Positions 22,431-33,902 are shown, numbered from the stretch's first letter. The stretch is 64,000 nucleotides of DNA from Morinoia aosen (GCA_030386875.1 CM059567.1:57396020-57460019), one strand, 5' to 3'. The notes: a model not told the origin generated them from the sequence alone. A program made the numbers and translations.

Positions 22431-22735
22431 ACTGTTTCCCATGGGGAAAATGTGAGGTCCCGAGCTGATGAGCGTTTTTTTGAAATTAAGTAGGTTTTCG
22501 TTTGGTTTCGGGCCTTTTTAATCCTTTCTCTTCATCAATTTTCAGTCCATATTACTTTCTCATTCAAGTTTTAACTTGTTTCATGAACTTCATAATTCAC
22601 TATTTACCATCTTGTGCGAAAACATGTCCTGTGCTTAGCTTCCCGAAACTTTATATTATTAAGTGGCTTCCTCTCTCTTCTCTTTGGGATACCTTCGTTA
22701 TGGTTTAGGGAGGGTTAAACTATCTCTTAATCTAA
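22431..22735 (+). mobile_element. R18 dispersed element, copy 3, diverged
   Basis: Homology begins around CCCATGGGGAAAATGTGAGG and continues with TTGTTTCATGAACTTC and CTTCCTCTCTCTTCTCTTTGG, ending TTTAGGGAGGGTTAAACTA. It matches copies 1 and 4 in order but with many substitutions, and lacks the head. It lies 0.2 kb after the G/T array. Confidence 0.65.
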
Positions 22736-22968
22736 CCTTATGCATTAAGGAACATCTATAGTAAAAGAAGGAAAACCAACATGGCTAAGAATATCATGTT
22801 AAAAAACAAACGTTTTCCTTTTTATCCGGAATGATATTTTCTAAAAACGAGTATATTTCATTTAGGACATGACAAGATTTGTCTTGCGAATTAGTACTCG
22901 TACGCATCTCACCTAAATGAGTTACCCCGTGTGGGGGCAGCGGTGGGTGTGGTGGGGAAGCCTAGTAC

Positions 22969-23239
22969 CACGGTAGAGGAAACAAGGTAGGTCCAAACCA
23001 GTCTTTTTTCGTTGGCGGTGTGGTTTTGCTGACGTCACGGCAACGAAATAATAGCAGCGCTCATATTGCATCTGGTAGCACTGCTACCCCCAAATCTGGC
23101 TCCACTATTGGCCTAACGACACGTCGTTTTGGTGACGTCATAAAATTTGTTTGAAATAAAGCCTTTCTATTGACTAGCCGAACAAGATGAGGTGCATTTT
23201 CCCCCATAGAAATGACCCTACCTTGTTTCCTCTACCGCG
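22969..23239. mobile_element. hAT-type MITE with 8-bp target-site duplication
   Basis: Terminal inverted repeats share the core CGGTAGAGGAAACAAGGTAG (plus-strand left) and its inverse at the right end. The flanking 8-mers CCTAGTAC (22961-22968) and GCTAGTAC (23240-23247) match at 7 of 8 positions, the duplication length of hAT transposons. The 271-bp interior carries subterminal GACGTCA motifs on both sides and no coding sequence. Confidence 0.8.
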
Positions 23240-23266
23240 GCTAGTACTAAACTTAAGTTGAGTTAA

Positions 23267-23486
23267 CGCTTTGACTAGGACGTGACCCACCGGTGGTCAC
23301 AGGAGGAGTTTTCATGATGCTGCTGACCGAGCAGTAGTGACAAACTCAATTTTCTTGAATTCTTAATCAAAACTAAACGAATGCTCGATCCAGTTAATGA
23401 CTGGTGTTTACAATACTGCTTACCTCAATTGCCTTTAAATTTGAGTTGAATATTAAACTTTATTTTAACCTGCCGCAGTCAAAGTG
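23267..23486. mobile_element. piggyBac-like MITE, copy A (TTAA target site)
   Basis: The element is bounded by TTAA at 23263-23266 and 23487-23490. Ends read CGCTTTGACTAGGACGTGAC on the left and, inverted, CACTTTGACTGCGGCAGG on the right. Subterminal sequence contains CCACCGGTGGTCAC and, read inverted, matches the other two copies (51036-51254 and 61169-61388). Length is 220 bp with no coding capacity. TTAA duplications are the hallmark of piggyBac. Confidence 0.82.
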
Positions 23487-23490
23487 TTAA

Positions 23491-24100
23491 AGAATAGGCC
23501 TACGAAACCAAAGTTTAGTTAAAGAAATCACTTAAACAGCCAAAGTTAAGTTAAAGAATTTACCTACGCGGTTAAAGTTGTATCTAGGATACTTCTAACC
23601 GGACAGAAATTAAGTAAAGGAATCTTGCTATGAAACTAAAGTTAAGTTAAGTTAAAGATAAACAGCTAAAGTTATATGTAGGATTCCTATTACCGAACAA
23701 AAATTAAATTGATGAATATTCCAACGAGACTGAGGTTGAGTTTACAAATCTTCTTGTGCAACTAAAGTTGAGTTTAAGAATCTTTACTTTTGGCTTAGAG
23801 ACGTTTCCTTAGCTTTCCGAATACTTACCACGACTTCTTGCTTCTTACAGCTCTGGTGACGGATTTTTTGAGCGCTGTAACATTTCATTTTACGTTTTTA
23901 TGCTCGGATTTTGGCGTTGTGCGTGCGAGGCTGCATCGCTAGTGTTTTGCTTTTGCTTTCTGTTGACTAAGTTTCCCTTGCGTATTACATGAGCAATAGG
24001 GTAAAGGGGAAAATCGTATTTTATCCAGTACATCAACTTCAAGTTTTGCTTCCTCTTTTGGTTGGTTGTGATAAGTGCAATGCGTTGTGTCTACTTGTAT
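23491..24100. other. Degenerate GTTAAGTTAAAG-rich spacer, no gene
   Basis: Phrases such as CTAAAGTTAAGTTAAAG and TATCTAGGAT recur irregularly from 23490 to about 23790, suggesting an ancient tandem repeat of about 60 bp. The remaining 300 bp to the next array is unremarkable. Confidence 0.5.
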
Positions 24101-24103
24101 AGC

Positions 24104-24750
24104 GTCTACGTGACTGGTGTTGTGTCTATTTGACTGGTGTAGTGTCTACTTGACTGGTGTAGTGTCTACTTGACTGGTGTAGTGTCTATTTGACTGGCAT
24201 AGTGTCTACTTGACTGGTGTAGTGTCTATTTGACTGGCGTAGTGTCTACTTGACTGGTGTAGTGTCTACTTGACTGGTGTAGTGTCTATTTGACTGGCAT
24301 AGTGTCTACTTGACTGGTGTGGTATCTATTTGACTGGTGTAGTGTCTACTTGACTGGTGTAGTGTCTACTTAGCTGGTGTAGTGTCTACTTGACTGGTGT
24401 TGTGTCTACTTGACTGGTGTAGTGTCTACTTGACTGGTGTAGTGTCTACTTGACTGGCGTAGTGTCTACTTAGCTGGTGTAGTGTCTACTTGACTGGTGT
24501 AGTGTCTACTTGACTGGTGTAGTGTCTACTTGACTGGTGTAGTGTCTACATGACTGGTGTTGTGTCTACTTGACTGGTGTAGTGTCTACTTGACTGGTGT
24601 AGTGTCTACTTGACTGGCGTAGTGTCTACTTAGCTGGTGTAGTGTCTACTTTACTGGTGTAGTGTCTACTTGACTGGTGTAGTGTCTACTTAGCTGGTGT
24701 AGTGTCTACTTGACTGCTGTAGTGTCTACTTGACTTGTGTAGTGTCTACT
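24104..24750 (+). repeat. 20-bp minisatellite, about 32 copies
   Basis: The unit is GTGTCTACTTGACTGGTGTA, with variants TAGCTGG, GGCGTAG, GGCATAG and TCTATTTG. The array is close to in register with no long interruptions. Confidence 0.95.
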
Positions 24751-25160
24751 AGGAAAATTAAGTTTCGTCTACATCGGTACACTACTTTTCCATCAAGTTT
24801 TCATACCCGGACGGCATAAGCCTTTCAATCAATGGGCTTACCAAAAAAAAAATTATATCCCAAATTACGGTAGTTATTCAGATGAAAACGATGATGAAGT
24901 CATCGCAAAAGAAATGCTCAACTAAGCTCGACAAAACGATTATTCATTGAAATGATTACTCGACATCATGCAGCGAAGGCAGTTACTTGAGAGTAATCCT
25001 ACCTGATTACGATTGCCTGTCTCCTCTTCTGACTCGTTCTGAAGGTTCACAGCGTTGTTGTGTGCTGTCGTCGTGGCTACAGCACGATACAAGCATACTG
25101 TAGGTACAGCACTCATGCGTGCACACTACGCACGGCCGTATTTCGACGGACCTCCTATCT
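24751..25160. other. Unique spacer, no gene recognised
   Basis: No recognised domain or element end. Short open frames that begin here continue into the downstream arrays and are not credible. Confidence 0.4.
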
Positions 25161-25167
25161 TTTACCG

Positions 25168-25626
25168 TGCATCGCTGCCCCGTGTATCGTGCATCGCTGC
25201 CCGTGTATCGTGCATCGCTGCCCGTGTATCATGTATTGCTGTCCGTGTGCCGTGCATCGCTGCCCGTGTATCATGTATTGCTGCCCGTGTACCGTACATC
25301 GCTGCCCGTGTATCATGTATTGCTGCCCGTGTGCCGTGCATCGCTGGCCGTGTACCGTGCATCGCTGCCCGTGTGCCGTGCATCGCTGCCCGTGTACCGT
25401 GCATCGCTGGCCGTGTATCATGTATTGCTGCCCGTGTGCCGTGCATCGCTGCCCGTGTACCGTGCATCGCTGCCCGTGTGCCGTGCATCGCTGGCCGTGT
25501 ACCGTACATCGCTGCCCGTGTATCATGTATTGCTGCCCGTGTGCCGTGCACCGCTGCCCGTGTACCGTGCATCGCTGCCCGTGTGCCGTGCATCGCTGCC
25601 CGTGTACCGTGCATCGCTGGCCGTGC
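25168..25626 (+). repeat. 21-bp minisatellite, about 22 copies
   Basis: The unit contains GTGCATCGCTGCCCGTGT. It mixes CCGTGCATCGCT with ATCATGTATTGCT variants. The period is 21 bp, a multiple of 3, so several frames on both strands stay open. No gene is implied. Confidence 0.93.
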
Positions 25627-26150
25627 ACCATTTTGCCCGTTCGCATCACCTTGCCCGTTTGCATCACTTTGCCCGTTCGCATCACTTTGCCCGTTTGCAT
25701 CACCATGCCCGTTCGCATCACTTTGCCCGTTCGCATCACTTTGCCCGTGCATCACTTTGCCCGTGCATCACTCTGCCCGTTCGCATCACTCTGCCCGTTC
25801 GCATCACTTTGCCCGTGCATCACTTTGCCCGTGCATCACTCTGCCCGTGCATCACTCTGCCCGTGCATCACTCTGCCCGTTCGCATCACTCTGCCCGTTC
25901 GCATCACTTTGCCCGTGCATCACTCTGCCCGTTCGCATCACTCTGCCCGTTCGCATCACTCTGCCCGTGCATCACTCTGCCCGTTCGCATCACTCTGCCC
26001 GTTCGCATCACTCTGCCCGTGCATCACTCTGCCCGTGCATCACTCTGCCCGTGCATCACTCTGCCCGTGCATCACTCTGCCCGTGCATCACTCTGCCCGT
26101 GCATCACTCTGCCCGTGCATCACTCTGCCCGTGCATCACTTTGCCCGTTC
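25627..26150 (+). repeat. Mixed 16/18-bp minisatellite continuous with the 21-bp array
   Basis: Two unit types, TGCCCGTTCGCATCACTC (18 bp) and TGCCCGTGCATCACTC (16 bp), alternate in blocks. The shared GCCCGT and GCATC cores suggest it grew from the adjacent 21-bp array at 25626 by an internal deletion. The right end is dominated by the 16-bp type. Confidence 0.92.
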
Positions 26151-26766
26151 GCACGAGGCACCCACACGCCGGAGGCACTTAGCGCCCTTTTCCAAGCGCC
26201 CGCCGCGACCCACTTGCCCGGTCATATATCTATTGAACGATCGAATGAACGCCTCTTCGCTCGACCGATACGAACCATTATTGGCAAGCCTTACCCAATC
26301 AATGGGAGTTTCGGCGAGCGTTGCTTTGCTTCTGCACGATTTCGCTGAGATAACGCCTGTCGGATTTCGTATCGTTTGCAGCTGATGTCTATTTTAAGTT
26401 CCGTCAACACGGGTGGCTTGGATTGAATTCAAGTTTTTGATTGCTCAACGTCTGGTGGTTTTGGAGTGTCTCTGTGAAGGATGTTTTTTGTTCCAATCAA
26501 GCCTGATGCATATCATCTTGTATATTGTGGTTTTTCAAATGCCTTATGACTATCACATGGTCGCGAGGTCGGTTACCTCCGGTTCGACACCTGGGTAGAG
26601 AGGTGAATTGTGGCTGAGTTCTCGCTTTTCCCAACGAGGAGAATCATCGAGGGGCATTACCGGGATATTAGCCGCGAAATGAAAGCTTTTGAGCAATTTT
26701 CGGTCGATGGTTTGACGACTGAACTTGTGATGGATGCCTATCATCGTCAATATGCATTTTAGACAT
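26151..26766. other. Unique spacer with a weak tRNA-like B-box
   Basis: No gene seen. At about 26550-26600 the sequence GGTTACCTCCGGTTCGACACC contains a B-box-like GGTTCGA core and could be the remnant of a tRNA-derived SINE, but the A box and tail are not convincing. Confidence 0.35.
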
Positions 26767-29700
26767 GGTCTCTTGGCTCGTTATTACCCACTACAGTCAG
26801 TAGTGATGACGTTGTAGACATGATCGCCTGTATAACCACCCACTACAGTCAGTAGTGATGGCGTTGTAGACATGATCGCCTGTATAATCACCCACTACAG
26901 TCAGTAGTGATGGCGTTGTAGACATGATCGCCTGTATAATTACCCATTACAGTCAGCAGTGATGGCGTTGAAGACATGATCGCCTGTATAACCACCCACT
27001 ACAGTCAGTAGTGATGGCGTTGTAGACATGATCGCCTGTATAATTACCCATTACAGTCAGTAGTGATGGCGTTGTAGACATGATCGCCTGTATAACCACC
27101 CACTACAGTCAGTAGTGATGACGTTGTAGACATGATCGCCTGTATAACCACCCACTACAGTCAGTAGTGATGGCGTTGTAGACATGATCGCCTGTATAAT
27201 CACCCACTACAGTCAGTAGTGATGACGTTGTAGACATGATCGCCTGTATAATTACCCACTACAGTCAGTAGTGATGACGTTGTAGACATGATCGCCTGTA
27301 TAACCACCCACTACAGTCAGTAGTGATGACGTTGTAGACATGATCGCCTGTATAATTACCCATTACAGTCAGTAGTGATGGCGTTGTAGACATGATCGCC
27401 TGTATAATTACCCATTACAGTCAGCAGTGATGGCGTTGTAGACATGATCGCCTGTATAATTACCCATTACAGTCAGTAGTGATGGCGTTGTAGACATGAT
27501 CGCCTGTATAACCACCCACTACAGTCAGTAGTGATGGCGTTGTAGACATGATCGCTTGTATAATTACCCATTACAGTCAGTAGTGATGGCGTTGTAGACA
27601 TGATCGCCTGTATAACCACCCACTACAGTCAGTAGTGATGACGTTGTAGACATGATCGCCTGTATAACCACCCACTACAGTCAGTAGTGATGGCGTTGTA
27701 GACATGATCGCCTGTATAATCACCCACTACAGTCAGTAGTGATGACGTTGTAGACATGATCGCCTGTATAATTACCCACTACAGTCAGTAGTGATGACGT
27801 TGTAGACATGATCGCCTGTATAACCACCCACTACAGTCAGTAGTGATGACGTTGTAGACATGATCGCCTGTATAATTACCCATTACAGTCAGTAGTGATG
27901 GCGTTGTAGACATGATCGCCTGTATAATTACCCATTACAGTCAGCAGTGATGGCGTTGTAGACATGATCGCCTGTATAATTACCCATTACAGTCAGTAGT
28001 GATGGCGTTGTAGACATGATCGCCTGTATAACCACCCACTACAGTCAGTAGTGATGGCGTTGTAGACATGATCGCCTGTATAATTACCCATTACAGTCAG
28101 CAGTGATGGCGTTGAAGACATGATCGCCTGTATAATCACCCACTACAGTCAGTAGTGATGGCGTTGTAGACATGATCGCCTGTATAATCACCCACTACAG
28201 TCAGTAGTGATGGCGTTGTAGACATGATCGCCTGTATAATCACCCACTACAGTCAGTAGTGATGGCGTTGTAGACATGATCGCCTGTATAACCACCCACT
28301 ACAGTCAGTAGTGATGGCGTTGTAGACATGATCGCCTGTATAATCACCCACTACAGTCAGTAGTGATGGCGTTGTAGACATGATCGCCTGTATAATCACC
28401 CACTACAGTCAGCAGTGATGGCATTTTAGACATGATCGCCTGTATAATCACCCACTACAGTCAGCAGTGATGGCATTGTAGACATGATCGCCTGTATAAT
28501 CACCCACTACAGTCAGCAGTGATGGCATTGTAGACATGATCGCCTGTATAATTACCCGTTACAGTCAGCAGTGATGGCATTGTAGACATGATCGCCTGTA
28601 TAACTACCCATTAAAGTCAGCAGTGATGGCATTGTAGACATGATCGCCTGTATAATTACCCATTACAGTCAGCAGTGATGGCGTTGAAGACATGATCGCT
28701 TGTGTAATCACCCATTACAGTCAGCAGTGATGGCGTTGAAGACATGATCGCCTGTATAATTACCCGTTACAGTCAGCAGTGATGGCATTGTAGACATGAT
28801 CGCCTGTATAACTACCCATTAAAGTCAGCAGTGATGGCATTGTAGACATGATCGCCTGTATAATCACCTGTTACAGTCAGCAGTGATGGCGTTGAAGACA
28901 TGATCGCTTGTGTAATCACCCATTACAGTCAGCAGTGATGGCGTTGAAGACATGATCGCTTGTATAATCACCCATTACAGTCAGCAGTGATGGCATTGTA
29001 GACATGATCGCCTGTATAATTACCCATTACAGTCAGCAGTGATGGCATTGTAGACATGATCGCCTGTAGTATTACCCATTACAGTCAGCAGTGATGGCGT
29101 TGAAGACATGATCGCCTGTATAATTCCCCATTACAGTCAGCAGTGATGGCATTGTAGACATGATCGACTGTATAATTACCCATTACAGTCAGCAGTGATG
29201 GCATTGTAGACATGATCGCTTGTGTAATCACCCATTACAGTCAGCAGTGATGGCGTTGAAGACATGATCGCTTGTATAATCACCCATTACAGTCAGCAGT
29301 GATGGCGTTGTAGACATGATCGCCTGTATAATTACCCATTACAGTCAGCAGTGATGGCGTTGTAGACATGATCGCCTGTATAATTACCCATTACAGTCAG
29401 CAGTGATGGCATTGTAGACATGATCGCCTGTATAATTACCCGTTACAGTCAGCAGTGATGGCATTGTAGACATTATCGCTTGTATAACTACCCATTACAG
29501 TCAGCAGTGATGGCATTGTAGACATGATCGCCTGTATAATTACCCATTACAGTCAGCAGTGATGTCATTGTAGACATGATCGCCTGCATAATTACCCATT
29601 ACAGTCAGCAGTGATGGCATTGTAGACATGATCGCCTGTATAATTACCCATTACAGTCAGCAGTGATGTCATTGTAGACATGATCGCCTGCATAATTACC

Positions 29701-29800
29701 CATTACAGTCAGCAGTGATGGCATTGTAGACATGATCGCCTGTATAATTACCCATTACAGTCAGCAGTGATGTCATTGTAGACATGACCACTTGCACAAT
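26767..29800 (+). repeat. 52-bp tandem array, about 58 copies
   Basis: Units carry ACAGTCAGTAGTGATGGCG, TAGACATGATCGCCTGTAT and a short variable junction (AACCACCCAC, AATCACCCAC or AATTACCCAT). In many left-hand copies CACTAC and GTAGTG flank AGTCA, giving a perfect 6-bp hairpin stem per unit. In right-hand copies (after about 28400) CATTAC with GCAGTG replaces it and weakens the stem. A block of variants near 27121 recurs near 27641, an offset of 520 bp or 10 units. Confidence 0.95.
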
Positions 29801-30140
29801 CAGCCATTGCAGAGCAGCCATTTGACGGCATTGAAATGGGGCTCCAAAAACAATTTTCCATCTATTAAACCATCCAAATTTTAATCAGTGGATGAAAGGA
29901 AATTTCACGCCTTTGAGTGTCTTTTAGAGTTGAAGTGTTTGGTTTCATTTTGATTCACGTGCGTTCGTTGTTTGCTGTTTTAGAGCTCAAGTTTTGTCGA
30001 CAGGTTGGGCTGAAAAAATGTTCGCATGTTACACGCGAGTTTTTCGCTTGTGTTTCAGCTGCAACTCTTATTTCATGACTGTTAATTTGCCTAAGTTTGT
30101 TGTACATTTTTTCGATTGAACTCATCAGTCTTCTAGTTAC
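29801..30140. other. Unique spacer, no gene recognised
   Basis: AT-leaning sequence with no recognised features. It ends at an inverted GTGACGTGTGACGTGAC motif that opens the next array. Confidence 0.4.
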
Positions 30141-32290
30141 GTGACGTGTGACGTGACACGCTCACGTCACGTAGCGTATCACGTCACACGTCACGTAGCG
30201 TATCACGTCACACGTCACGTAGCGTATCACGTCACACGTAGCGTATCACGTCGCACGTCACGCTGCGTATCACGTCACACGTCACGCAGCGTATCACGTC
30301 ACACGTCACGCAGCGTACCACGTCACACGTCACGCAGCGTATCACGTCACACGTCACACGTAGCGTATCACGTCACACCTCACGCAGCGTATCACGTCAC
30401 ACGTCACGCAGCGTATCACGTCACACGTCACGCAGCGTATCACGTCACACGTCACGCAGCGTATCACGTCACACGTCACGCAGCGTATCACGTCACGAAG
30501 CGTATCACGTCACACGTCACGAAGCGTATCACGTCACACGTCACGAAGCGTATCACGTCACACGTCACGCAGCGTATCACGTCACACGTCACGCAGCGTA
30601 TCACGTCACACGTCACGAAGCGTATCACGTCACACGTCACGAAGCGTATCACGTCACACGTCACGCAGCGTATCACGTCACGAAGCGTATCACGTCACAC
30701 GTCACGAAGCGTATCACGTCACGAAGCGTATCACGTCACACGTCACGACGCGTATCACGTCACGCAGCGTATCACGTCACGCAGCGTATCACGTCACACG
30801 TCACGAAGCGTATCACGTCACGAAGCGTATCACGTCACACGTCACGAAGCGTATCACGTCACACGTCACGAAGCGTATCACGTCACGCAGCGTATCACGT
30901 CACGAAGCGTATCACGTCACACGTAGCGTATCACGTCGCACGTCACGCTGCGTATCACGTCACACGTCACGCAGCGTATCACGTCACACGTCACGCAGCG
31001 TACCACGTCACACGTCACGCAGCGTATCACGTCACACGTCACACGTAGCGTATCACGTCACACCTCACGCAGCGTATCACGTCACACGTCACGCAGCGTA
31101 TCACGTCACACGTCACGCAGCGTATCACGTCACACGTCACGCAGCGTATCACGTCACACGTCACGCAGCGTATCACGTCACGAAGCGTATCACGTCACAC
31201 GTCACGAAGCGTATCACGTCACACGTCACGAAGCGTATCACGTCACACGTCACGCAGCGTATCACGTCACACGTCACGCAGCGTATCACGTCACACGTCA
31301 CGAAGCGTATCACGTCACACGTCACGCAGCGTATCACGTCACACGTCACGCAGCGTATCACGTCACACGTCACGAAGCGTATCACGTCACACGTCACGAA
31401 GCGTATCACGTCACACGTCACGCAGCGTATCACGTCACGAAGCGTATCACGTCACACGTCACGAAGCGTATCACGTCACGAAGCGTATCACGTCACACGT
31501 CACGACGCGTATCACGTCACGCAGCGTATCACGTCACGCAGCGTATCACGTCACACGTCACGAAGCGTATCACGTCACGAAGCGTATCACGTCACACGTC
31601 ACGAAGCGTATCACGTCACACGTCACGAAGCGTATCACGTCACGCAGCGTATCACGTCACGAAGCGTATCACGTCACACGTCACGAAGCGTATCACGTCA
31701 CGAAGCGTATCACGTCACACGTCACGAAGCGTATCACGTCACACGTCACGAAGCGTATCACGTCACGCAGCGTATCACGTCACACGTCACGCAGCGTATC
31801 ACGTCACACGTCACGAAGCGTATCACGTCACGAAGCGTATCACGTCACACGTCACGAAGCGTATCACGTCACGAAGCGTATCACGTCACACGTCACGCAG
31901 CGTATCACGTCACGCAGCGTATCACGTCACACGTCACGCAGCGTATCACGTCACGAAGCGTATCACGTCACACGTCACGAAGCGTATCACGTCACACGTC
32001 ACGAAGCGTATCACATCACACGTCACGTAGCGCATCACGTCACACGTCACGCAGCGTATCACGTCACACGTCACGCAGCGTATCACGTCACACGTCACGT
32101 AGCGCATCACGTCACACGTCACGCAGCGTATCACGTCACACGTCACGCAGCGTATCACGTCACACGTCACGAAGCGTATCACGTCACACGTCACGAAGCG
32201 TATCACGTCACGAAGCGTATCACGTCACACGTCACGTAGCGTATCACGTCACACGTCACGAAGCGTATCACGTCACACGTCACGTAGCAC
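30141..32290 (+). repeat. CACGTCAC-rich array, 24-bp and 17-bp units
   Basis: Long units contain ACGTCACACGTCACG plus AAGCGTATC, CAGCGTATC or TAGCGTATC (24 bp). Short units lack the ACACGTC part (17 bp). The block that begins near 30251 recurs near 30936 (offset 685 bp). The left edge has GTGACGTGTGACGTGAC, the reverse complement of the array's GTCACGTCACACGTCAC, so the array starts at an inversion. The repeated TCACGTCA is similar to a CREB/ATF half site, but its sheer number argues for a satellite. Confidence 0.95.
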
Positions 32291-32394
32291 ACACAGCAGC
32301 AGAGCGGCGAGACGTCCGCTGATATGAGGACGAAGTAAACAGTTGATGTGAGGTGCGGGCGTACACACTCTCGCGCTGCCCGGCTTGTCGTGTA

Positions 32395-32600
32395 AACACT
32401 GGTGTGGTGTTGTGGTGGTGCTGTGTGGAGGTGGTGATGCTGTGCTGTGTAGAGGTGATGGTGCAAGTACTAATGATGCTGGTGCTGGTATTAGTGATGT
32501 TGGTGCCAGTGCTGTGTAGTGCTGGTGCTAGTACTAGTGATGTTGGTGCTGGTATTAGTGATGCTGGTGCTAGTACTATGTAGGAGTGATTGCGCTGGCA
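32395..32600 (+). repeat. Degenerate GTGCTGG/TAGTGATG repeat
   Basis: A short imperfect tandem of GGTGCTAGTACTAGTGATG and GGTGCTGGTATTAGTGATG type units, period about 24 to 30 bp, six or seven copies. Confidence 0.7.
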
Positions 32601-32727
32601 CTAGCACTGCTAGTAATGGTGCTAGTGTATGTAGATAATGCCAGACCTGACACCATGGAGACAAAGGTGTGAACTACTGTGCTCCTCCTTCCCCTACTAA
32701 AGCAGTAATTATGATCCACTCAGTATA

Positions 32728-33497
32728 CCGGCTGCCCCACAAAAATGTCCCCGACTTTTTAACTTATCATATCTTCGCTTTAAATAAACATTTTATGTAT
32801 TGTATTTTTTCATAATGTAGTGAATTTTGTTTTTTTCGTATAATTTTAGTTTTTAAAAATCGTTTAATAACCACTTTGCAGTGATCGATTTACTGAAAGG
32901 GTTAGAAAAACTATTTGTTCAAAGGAAAAGTTTTAAAAACTACACTGGTGTTCTTCTTCATTTTTCAATACCTACTGTTAAGAAAATTTCACAAAGATGT
33001 ATCCTTCATATCACCAAGTATGCATCACCTTTGTCATAAATAATTCTTCGACAACGAATTGAGGAAGTGTTTCAAGAACTGAAAAAAACGGTGAAATAAT
33101 CCGCAAAACTCAATAGTGGCCAGACGTAATACTTGCCTTGAGAGAAATGGAGGGTATGTCGAAGGATACTAAATTACTTTATTCATTTAGGCGACGTTTA
33201 AAGTAGGGATTTGTTACTCTTTTAATTTTTTGTTTGTTCAGTTTTTTGTAAAGTACAAAATAAGGAAGAATATCACTATTGTTTTAAAAACTTTTCCTTT
33301 GAACAATTAGTTTTTCTACCCCTTTCAGTAAATCGACCATTGTAAAGTGGTTGTTCAAACGATTTTCAAAAACTTAAAATTATTCGAAAAGGAAACAAAA
33401 TTCACCCTATTTTGGAAGAAAATATAATTCAAATATATTAATTTAAAAAGGAGATATAATCAATTAAAAAGTCGGGGACATTTTTAAGAGACACCCG
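32728..33497. mobile_element. Long-TIR element of Tc1/mariner type, 770 bp, non-coding
   Basis: About 220 bp at each end are inverted copies of one another. Examples are AAAAATGTCCCCGACTTTTT at the left and its inverse at 33464-33483, and the CTTTCAGTAAATCGA segment in both arms. The outer ends are CCGGCTGCCCCAC on the left and, inverted, CGGGTGTCTCTT on the right. TA dinucleotides flank both ends (32726-32727 and 33498-33499). The middle section encodes no recognisable transposase. The terminal motif resembles that of the MITE at 53033-53161. Confidence 0.8.
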
Positions 33498-33499
33498 TA

Positions 33500-33902
33500 A
33501 CAGAGCCTAATTGAAAAGGCATATTGACGTGTGACTAGAGCCATAACCCTTCCTCTATTAAAGCAGTAAATACGATGCCCTTCAAATAACGGCATCTCAG
33601 GTAAGCCGAACTCGTCAAAACTCTGATCGTTTGATTTTTGACCTTTGCTGCATTCACTGATTAAATTTCCTGGTTGTCATCTCCTACGTGCCGCTTTGTT
33701 TCTCCTAATACTCAATTAAAAAAAAACATATATAACTTTGTTCAACAAAGTTAATTTAAGAGAGAAATGATTGAGTAGCATGCATGCCCACTGTACAGCT
33801 CACATAAATTGAGGGTCAACCTGACTACAGTTGTGCAGTTAACTTACTTCCTTTATTTAATGTGTGGGATATTGTCTGTTATCAAAATGTCCATAAAATT
33901 GA
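33500..33902. other. Spacer, includes a diverged duplicate of the element's left flank
   Basis: The segment at about 33525-33592 aligns with 32665-32733 on the other side of the element; CTATTAAAGCAGTAAATACG here corresponds to CTACTAAAGCAGTAATTATG there. Otherwise no gene is seen. Confidence 0.5.

Noticed and set aside
26550-26610. Second tRNA gene or SINE
   Set aside because: Only a B-box-like GGTTCGA is present; without an A box or tail the case is too weak for a feature of its own.
26767-29800. CRISPR-like array because each 52-bp unit contains a palindrome
   Set aside because: The sequence between palindromes is itself repeated and not unique, so it is a satellite.
30141-32290. Cluster of CREB/ATF regulatory sites
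   Set aside because: The TCACGTCA motif is simply part of a tandem unit repeated about a hundred times; there is no gene nearby to regulate.
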